A stretch of 64,000 bases of DNA. It comes from Caballeronia telluris (GTDB taxonomy: Bacteria > Pseudomonadota > Gammaproteobacteria > Burkholderiales > Burkholderiaceae). The stretch lies in contig NZ_FCNZ02000015.1 of NCBI RefSeq assembly GCF_001544495.1, positions 62,001 to 126,000 of the forward strand, in the 5' to 3' direction. The position numbers and the translations under genes were made by a program. The notes beneath the pieces were generated by a model. It worked only from the letters and a program-made list of their open reading frames with translations. It was not told where the DNA came from and did not search any database. Shown here piece after piece: positions 59,066 through 64,000 of the stretch (position 1 is the first letter of the stretch; each line of letters begins with the position of its first letter).

Positions 59066-60355
59066 TCACGGCGCAGCGCGAACGTGGACGCGGCCTGCCT
59101 GAATGGCGTCGATGATGAAGAACGGCATGTCGAGGCGCCATTCGCTCCCGCGCACGATGGCCGTGTAGTCGAAAAGCACGTTGCCTTGCGGATCGCAGAC
59201 GAGCAGGCGCTGCGGCGAGCCGTCCGGCAACGCGCTCGCGCCGCCGATCGCCTGATGGCTCGCGTTGCTGCCGACGTGGAACTTGTCCGTCTTCCAGCGC
59301 ACCGGCGCGTGCGGCGGGAACGGCTGCGCGCCGTGAAAACCGAAGAGTTCGTCATGGCTCAGGAGGCTCTGGCGAATCGTCGGCCAGACTTTCTCGCGCA
59401 GAAAATGCTGATCGACGAAACGGCCGCTGCTCTTGCTCTTTTGCGCGCTGTAGTCGCGCATCGCCTGCTGCATGCTCGGCAGAACACCGCGGCATCCGCC
59501 CCACAACCCGGCAAGAATCAGCTCGGTATGCGAGTAGTAGTCGCGCATGTGATGAAAGAGAAACGGGCTGTCGATCCACGCGCGAACCGCCGCGGCCTCG
59601 CGCTCCGAAAGCAGCGAATCGGCGTCGCGCAGCAGGAAGCGCTTCACGCTCGGATCGTCGACGACGAGAAAGCGCCACATCAGCGGATGGATGGCGTCGG
59701 GGCCGCTGCCGTCCATGTCGACGAGTTGCGCGCCGGCTTCGCGCAGTCGGCGATGCACATGCTGCGGCACGCTCGCATCGAGGTAGACGCGGCATGTCCA
59801 GCCCTCGAAAAGCTCGCGCGCCACCAGCACGTTCGTCACCGCCGGCTCGCAGTAGCGCGGATTCGCGCCGAACAACGAGAACGCGATGACGTTTTCCAGC
59901 GGCTTCGATGCGTCGAACGCGGGCGGCTTCGTCGCCGAATCGATCTCGATGCCGGACGAGCGATGCAGCACGTCGGCTTCGGTCAGCGCGCGCAGGCCAT
60001 GCCGACGCAGTTCGTCGCGCTTGCCCATCAGGCCGCACAGTTCGACGAGGCCGTGAAACCAGGTCGAGGACGCCTGGCGCTGTTGCGCGGGCGATGCTTT
60101 CAGAATGTTCGTGTAGATCTTGTAGGAGTCTTCGTGTGCGCCCGTGCGCATCAGGCAGAGCGCGTAGTCCGACAGCACCGTCATGTGGCCCGGAACGATC
60201 CGCAAGGCTTCTTCGGCGAATCGCGCGCCGGCGTGAAAATCGTTGTGGGCCAGCGCGGCGTTGAAGTTTGCGGCGGCGGCGGCAAAGCGTGCGGCCATGG
60301 CGGGAGAGACGGAGCGCGCGGCACCGGACTTGGCGACTGGGGCGGTTTTCTTCAT
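59066..60355 (-). CDS. TPR protein with putative GT-A-type glycosyltransferase domain
   Basis: 429 residues. TPR-like N-terminus (about 20-140, AARFAAAAANFNAALAHNDF, LSDYALCLMRTGAHEDSYKI). The C-terminal two-thirds contain FSLFGANPRYCEPAVTNVLV, a probable DXD-like metal motif in LLRDADSLLSEREAAAV, then FHHMRDYYSHTELILAGLWG. This RDxDS...MRD...GxWG order occurs in a family of bacterial and phage glycosyltransferases known to me only by pattern, so the enzyme class is inference. It is unrelated in fold to the two TPR proteins at 620 and 49675. Convergent with sbcC; upstream lies a terminator and gyrB. Confidence 0.65.
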   Translation of the reverse strand: MKKTAPVAKSGAARSVSPAMAARFAAAAANFNAALAHNDFHAGARFAEEALRIVPGHMTVLSDYALCLMRTGAHEDSYKIYTNILKASPAQQRQASSTWFHGLVELCGLMGKRDELRRHGLRALTEADVLHRSSGIEIDSATKPPAFDASKPLENVIAFSLFGANPRYCEPAVTNVLVARELFEGWTCRVYLDASVPQHVHRRLREAGAQLVDMDGSGPDAIHPLMWRFLVVDDPSVKRFLLRDADSLLSEREAAAVRAWIDSPFLFHHMRDYYSHTELILAGLWGGCRGVLPSMQQAMRDYSAQKSKSSGRFVDQHFLREKVWPTIRQSLLSHDELFGFHGAQPFPPHAPVRWKTDKFHVGSNASHQAIGGASALPDGSPQRLLVCDPQGNVLFDYTAIVRGSEWRLDMPFFIIDAIQAGRVHVRAAP

Positions 60356-60486
60356 GACGGGAGTTTCGGGCTGGTTCGGGCGGTCAAAACTCTAAGGCGT
60401 GATGAGGCGCCGGCCGATACTTTCTTGACGTTATTTGACGGTTTGGCGCGAGATTCGTCCGTTGAGCGTAGTTTTTCCACGGCCAT

Positions 60487-60524
60487 GAAAAAAGCCAACT
60501 GATCGGAGATCAGTTGGCTTTTTG
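60487..60524. terminator. Bidirectional terminator after gyrB
   Basis: Stem AAAGCCAACTGATC / GATCAGTTGGCTTT with a GGA loop, T runs on both strands (TTTTT on plus, TTTTTT on minus). Ends the gyrB transcript about 45 bases past its stop. The rest of the 209-base gap is featureless. Confidence 0.92.
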
Positions 60525-60564
60525 GGACTGCGGTGGTCGGGGTCAGGAAGCGACGGCGCTCCGC

Positions 60565-63036
60565 TCAAACATCAATATTCCCCGCCCGCAACGCATTGTT
60601 CTCGATGAACGCCCGACGCGGCTCCACATCGTCACCCATCAACGTAGTGAAGATGCCATCCGCCGCGATCGCGTCTTCGATCTGCACGCGCAGCAAACGC
60701 CGCACGCTCGGGTCCATCGTCGTTTCCCACAGCTGCGAAGGATTCATCTCGCCAAGCCCCTTGTACCGCTGCTTGGTGACGTTGCGCTCGGCATCGGCGA
60801 TCAGCCATTTCATCGCGCTCTTGAAGTCGCTCACGGCCATCGACCGTTCGCCGCGCTTGATCAGCGCACCCGCGCCGATCAGCCCCTTGAACGTATCGGC
60901 TGTGGAAACGAGCTGCTTGTAATCCGCGGTGAGCTGGAAATCCTCGTCGATCACCGACACCTTCACGTTCCCGTGATGCCGGCGCTTGATATGCAGCGAT
61001 CGCACTTCACGCACCGGATCGTAGGTTGCTTCGACGGTCACTTCGGGCCGGATCGGATCAGCGCGCAGCGTGTCCTGGAGCGCCTTCGCGGAAGCGGCCG
61101 CTGCCTCTTCCGACGACAGATCCAGCACGATGCCGTCCATCACGGCTTCGAGCGCGCTCACGTCGTAGAAACGGCTGACACGGTCGACCACCGCCTGCGC
61201 CAGCAGATACGCGCGCGCGAGTTCGCCGAGCGCATCGCCGGAAATCGGCGCCGCGCCGTCCGAAGGCACCAGTTCCGAACCCTGCAGCGCCAGTTTCAGC
61301 ATGTGCTGGTTGAGTTCGTGCGTGTCCTTTAGATAGCGCTCGTCCTTGCCCGCCTTCAGCTTGTAGAGCGGCGGCTGCGCGATGTAGATATACCCGCGCT
61401 CGACGATCTCCGGCATCTGCCGGTAGAAGAACGTCAGGAGCAGCGTGCGGATGTGCGCGCCATCGACGTCCGCGTCGGTCATGATGATGATGCGGTGATA
61501 GCGCAGCTTCTCGATGTTGTAATCGTCCTTGCCGAAGCCGGTGCCGAGCGCCGTGATCAACGTCACGATCTGCTCCGACGAAATCAGCTTGTCGAAGCGC
61601 GCGCGCTCCACGTTCAGCACCTTGCCGCGCAGCGGCAGAATGGCCTGGAACTTCCGGTCGCGCCCCTGCTTCGCCGATCCACCCGCCGAGTCGCCCTCGA
61701 CGATATAGATTTCCGACTTCGCCGGGTCCTTCTCCTGGCAGTCCGCGAGCTTGCCCGGCAAGCCGCCGCCATCGAGTATGCCCTTGCGGCGCGTCATCTC
61801 GCGCGCCTTGCGCGCGGCGTCGCGCGCGCGCGCGGCATCGATGATCTTGCCGGTGATGATCTTCGCGTCGTTCGGTGTTTCCTGCAGGTAATCCTCAAGC
61901 GCTTTCGCGACCACCTCTTCCACCGGCGCGCGCACTTCCGACGACACCAGCTTGTCCTTCGTCTGCGAGCTGAACTTCGGCTCTGGCACCTTCACCGACA
62001 GCACGCACGACAAGCCTTCGCGCATGTCGTCGCCGGTCGTCTCGACCTTCGCCTTCTTCGCGATTTCGTGATCGACGATGTACTTGTTCATCACGCGCGT
62101 CATGGCCGCGCGCAGGCCGGTCAGGTGCGTGCCGCCGTCGCGCTGCGGAATGTTGTTCGTGAAGCACAGCACGTTTTCGTTGTAGCTGTCGTTCCACTGC
62201 ATCGCGACTTCGACGGTCACGTTGTCCTTCTCGCCCGTCGCGTGGAACACGGTCGGATGCAGGACTTGCTTCGTCTTGTTGATGTAGTCGACAAAACCCT
62301 TCACGCCGCCGATGAACGCGAAGTCGTCTTCCTTGCCGGTGCGCTGATCGGTCAGGCGGATGCGCACGCCGTTATTCAGGAACGACAGTTCGCGCATGCG
62401 CTTCGCGAGAATGTCGTAGTGGAACTCGACGTTGCCGAAGATCGTTACGTCGGCCATGAAATGCACTTCGGTGCCGCGATTTTCCGTATCGCCGACGACC
62501 GGCATCGGCGAACACTGAACGCCGTCCTCCTCGATAATCTCGCGGTTCTGCACCACACCCCGACGAAACTCCATGAAGTGCTTCTTGCCATCGCGGCGCA
62601 CGGTCAGACGCAACCACTCGGAAAGCCCGTTCACGCACGACACGCCCACGCCGTGCAGCCCGCCCGACACCTTGTAGCTGTTCTGGTCGAACTTGCCGCC
62701 CGCGTGCAGTTCCGTCATCACGATTTCGGCGGCGCTGCGCTTCGGGTCGTGCTTGTCGTCGCGCTTCAGGCCGGTCGGCACGCCGCGGCCGTTATCGGTC
62801 ACGGAAATGGAGTTGTCCGCGTGAATCGTGACGTGGATGTCGTCGCAATAGCCCGCAAGCGCTTCGTCGATGGAGTTGTCCAACACTTCGAATACGAGGT
62901 GATGCAAACCGGTGCCATCCGACGTATCGCCGATATACATGCCCGGGCGCTTGCGCACCGCCTCCAGACCTTCGAGGATCTGAATGGACGAGGCGCCATA
63001 GCTGTTGTCGGGTTGCGAATTCGTGTTTTCAGTCAT
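60565..63036 (-). CDS. gyrB: DNA gyrase subunit B
   Basis: 823 residues. ATPase and TOPRIM subunit of gyrase. GHKL ATPase with VLDNSIDEALAGYCDDIHV, DNGRGVPTG and GGLHGVGVSCVNGL (ATP lid); transducer QTKDKLVSSEVR; TOPRIM EGDSAGGSAKQGRDRKFQAI and the acidic MTDADVDGAHIRTLLLTFF; C-terminal RYKGLGEMNPSQLWETTMDP. The length and the long insert between TOPRIM and the end are the gamma/betaproteobacterial type. Order dnaN-gyrB is as in other Burkholderiaceae origins; 112 bases separate them. Confidence 0.98.
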   Translation of the reverse strand: MTENTNSQPDNSYGASSIQILEGLEAVRKRPGMYIGDTSDGTGLHHLVFEVLDNSIDEALAGYCDDIHVTIHADNSISVTDNGRGVPTGLKRDDKHDPKRSAAEIVMTELHAGGKFDQNSYKVSGGLHGVGVSCVNGLSEWLRLTVRRDGKKHFMEFRRGVVQNREIIEEDGVQCSPMPVVGDTENRGTEVHFMADVTIFGNVEFHYDILAKRMRELSFLNNGVRIRLTDQRTGKEDDFAFIGGVKGFVDYINKTKQVLHPTVFHATGEKDNVTVEVAMQWNDSYNENVLCFTNNIPQRDGGTHLTGLRAAMTRVMNKYIVDHEIAKKAKVETTGDDMREGLSCVLSVKVPEPKFSSQTKDKLVSSEVRAPVEEVVAKALEDYLQETPNDAKIITGKIIDAARARDAARKAREMTRRKGILDGGGLPGKLADCQEKDPAKSEIYIVEGDSAGGSAKQGRDRKFQAILPLRGKVLNVERARFDKLISSEQIVTLITALGTGFGKDDYNIEKLRYHRIIIMTDADVDGAHIRTLLLTFFYRQMPEIVERGYIYIAQPPLYKLKAGKDERYLKDTHELNQHMLKLALQGSELVPSDGAAPISGDALGELARAYLLAQAVVDRVSRFYDVSALEAVMDGIVLDLSSEEAAAASAKALQDTLRADPIRPEVTVEATYDPVREVRSLHIKRRHHGNVKVSVIDEDFQLTADYKQLVSTADTFKGLIGAGALIKRGERSMAVSDFKSAMKWLIADAERNVTKQRYKGLGEMNPSQLWETTMDPSVRRLLRVQIEDAIAADGIFTTLMGDDVEPRRAFIENNALRAGNIDV

Positions 63037-63148
63037 GAAATTTTCCGGTTCTGCGTCACTGCTGGGTTGCCGCTCGAGACTTTTCGAATCACCTTAAAAA
63101 CGCCAAAGGGGCGCGCCGCCCCTTGGAAAGTTTTCGGTTCTGAACGCG

Positions 63149-64000
63149 TCAGATGCGCATCGGCATCACCACGTATTTGAATTCCTCGTTCTCAGGAATC
63201 GTGATCAGCGCGCTGGAGTTGGCGTCGCCGAGGCTCACCTGGAGGTTGTCGACCTTCAGGTTCGCGAGCACGTCGAGCAGATACGTGACGTTGAACCCGA
63301 TGTCGACGCTGTCGCCCTGATAGGCGATTTCCAGCTCTTCCTGCGCTTCTTCCTGGTCGGCGTTGGTCGACATGATCTTCAGTTGACCCGGCTCGATCAG
63401 GCAGCGCACGCCCTTGAACTTGTCGGACGTGAGAATGGCCGCGCGTTGGAGCGAACGCTGCAGTTCTTCGCGGCCGATCAGGAACGTGTTCTTGTGCGAC
63501 TTCGGAATCACGCGCTGGAAGTCGGGGAACTTGCCTTCGACGAGCTTGGACACCAGTTCCACCTGCCCGAAGGTGAATTTCACCTGCGTGGGCGCGATGT
63601 CGATCTTCAGGCTGTCGTCGATGTCTTCCAGGAGGCGCTGAAGTTCCAGAATGGTCTTGCGCGGAATGATGACTTCCTGGCGCGGGAACGACCCTTCGAT
63701 CTTCATCGACGAAAACGCGAGGCGGTGGCCGTCTGTTGCGACCGCCATCAGCTGGTCGCCGTCGACGACGAGCAGCATGCCGTTCAGGTAATAGCGGATG
63801 TCCTGCTGGGCCATCGCGAAATGGACCATGCCGAGCAACTGGCGAAACGTCTTCTGCGGAACCGACAGGCTCGCGCCGAAGTCAGTAGACTGGTTGACGG
63901 TCGGGAATTCGTCGGCGGCGAGCGTCTGCAGCGCGAAACGGCTCTTGCCCGAGCGCACGGTGAGGCGCTTGTCGGACAGATCGAGCGCGACTTCGCCCGG
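63149..64000 (-). CDS. dnaN: DNA polymerase III beta clamp, C-terminal part (runs off right edge)
   Basis: The frame is open from the right edge (PGEVALDLSDKRLTVRSGKS) to the TGA at 63151-63149, giving 283 residues. The first clamp domain is partly missing; domains two and three are complete, with FRQLLGMVHFAMAQQDIRYY, VATDGHRLAFSSMK (hydrophobic cleft region) and the end FKYVVMPMRI, the family C-terminus. An internal GTG at 63958 is not the start. dnaA and the replication origin are expected just to the right. Confidence 0.97.
   Translation of the reverse strand, partial: PGEVALDLSDKRLTVRSGKSRFALQTLAADEFPTVNQSTDFGASLSVPQKTFRQLLGMVHFAMAQQDIRYYLNGMLLVVDGDQLMAVATDGHRLAFSSMKIEGSFPRQEVIIPRKTILELQRLLEDIDDSLKIDIAPTQVKFTFGQVELVSKLVEGKFPDFQRVIPKSHKNTFLIGREELQRSLQRAAILTSDKFKGVRCLIEPGQLKIMSTNADQEEAQEELEIAYQGDSVDIGFNVTYLLDVLANLKVDNLQVSLGDANSSALITIPENEEFKYVVMPMRI

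Noticed and set aside
1..64000. Search for mobile elements, CRISPR arrays, prophage, toxin-antitoxin or phage-defence genes
   Set aside because: No transposase, integrase, direct-repeat array, cas gene or known defence core was seen. sbcCD and dprA are housekeeping here, with normal neighbours.

Overview
This window looks like core chromosome of a high-GC betaproteobacterium of the family Burkholderiaceae, most like Paraburkholderia, Caballeronia or Burkholderia. Four things point there. The right edge carries gyrB followed by the 3' part of dnaN, so dnaA and the replication origin should lie just beyond base 64000. The gene blocks mreBCD-mrdA-rodA opposite gatCAB, def-fmt with ntrYX opposite dprA, metX-metW and queC-E-D have the arrangement usual in that family. 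QueE has the CX14CX2C cluster known from Burkholderia. Proteins such as DUF4390 and the Cys-rich CWC family also fit. I see no insertion sequence, prophage, CRISPR array or integrated island.

Layout. 1-2.6 kb: the start of a RegB/PrrB-type redox sensor kinase running off the left edge, a TPR-glycosyltransferase-like gene and a small CWC protein. 2.7-8.6 kb (+): argB, a HAD phosphatase, a SAM-II type riboswitch, metX-metW, ampG and an M48 protease. 8.6-13.7 kb (-): exonuclease III, PPK2 and gatCAB. 14-20.5 kb (+): the rod-shape cluster mreB-mreC-mreD-mrdA-rodA. 20.6-24.0 kb (-): a Sel1-repeat protein, an HpaI-type aldolase and the queuosine precursor operon queC-queE-queD. 24.4-33.1 kb (-): a long series def-fmt-lysE-htpX-rsmB-DUF4390-ntrY-ntrX-tRNA-Phe. 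33.3-37.9 kb (+): dprA, a thioredoxin-like gene and topB. 38-41.3 kb (-): a LysR regulator and GTP-type PEP carboxykinase. 41.8-49.7 kb: two D-2-hydroxyacid dehydrogenases, a thioesterase-patatin-OsmC operon, tRNA-Lys(CTT), an MHYT-GGDEF-EAL protein and a DHA2 drug-efflux type transporter. 49.7-60.4 kb: a second TPR-glycosyltransferase, dbpA, a zinc-ribbon protein with a 12-bp DNA repeat, an AraC-GyrI regulator, sbcD-sbcC and a third TPR-glycosyltransferase. 60.5-64 kb (-): gyrB and partial dnaN.

Functionally this is housekeeping: cell-wall elongation and recycling (mre/mrd/rodA, ampG), translation (gatCAB, fmt, def, rsmB, queC-E-D, dbpA, two tRNAs), DNA maintenance (xth, dprA, topB, sbcCD, gyrB, dnaN), amino-acid synthesis (argB, metXW) and gluconeogenesis (pckG). 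The points most worth a second look are the SAM-II type aptamer before metX, an unpaired C5-A68 position in the only tRNA-Phe seen, an NtrX-like regulator without its sigma-54 AAA+ domain, three scattered TPR-glycosyltransferases (one with an altered core motif), long Ala/Pro-rich tails on both MreC and PBP2, and paired hairpins between lysR and pckG. I found no convincing undescribed multi-gene system.
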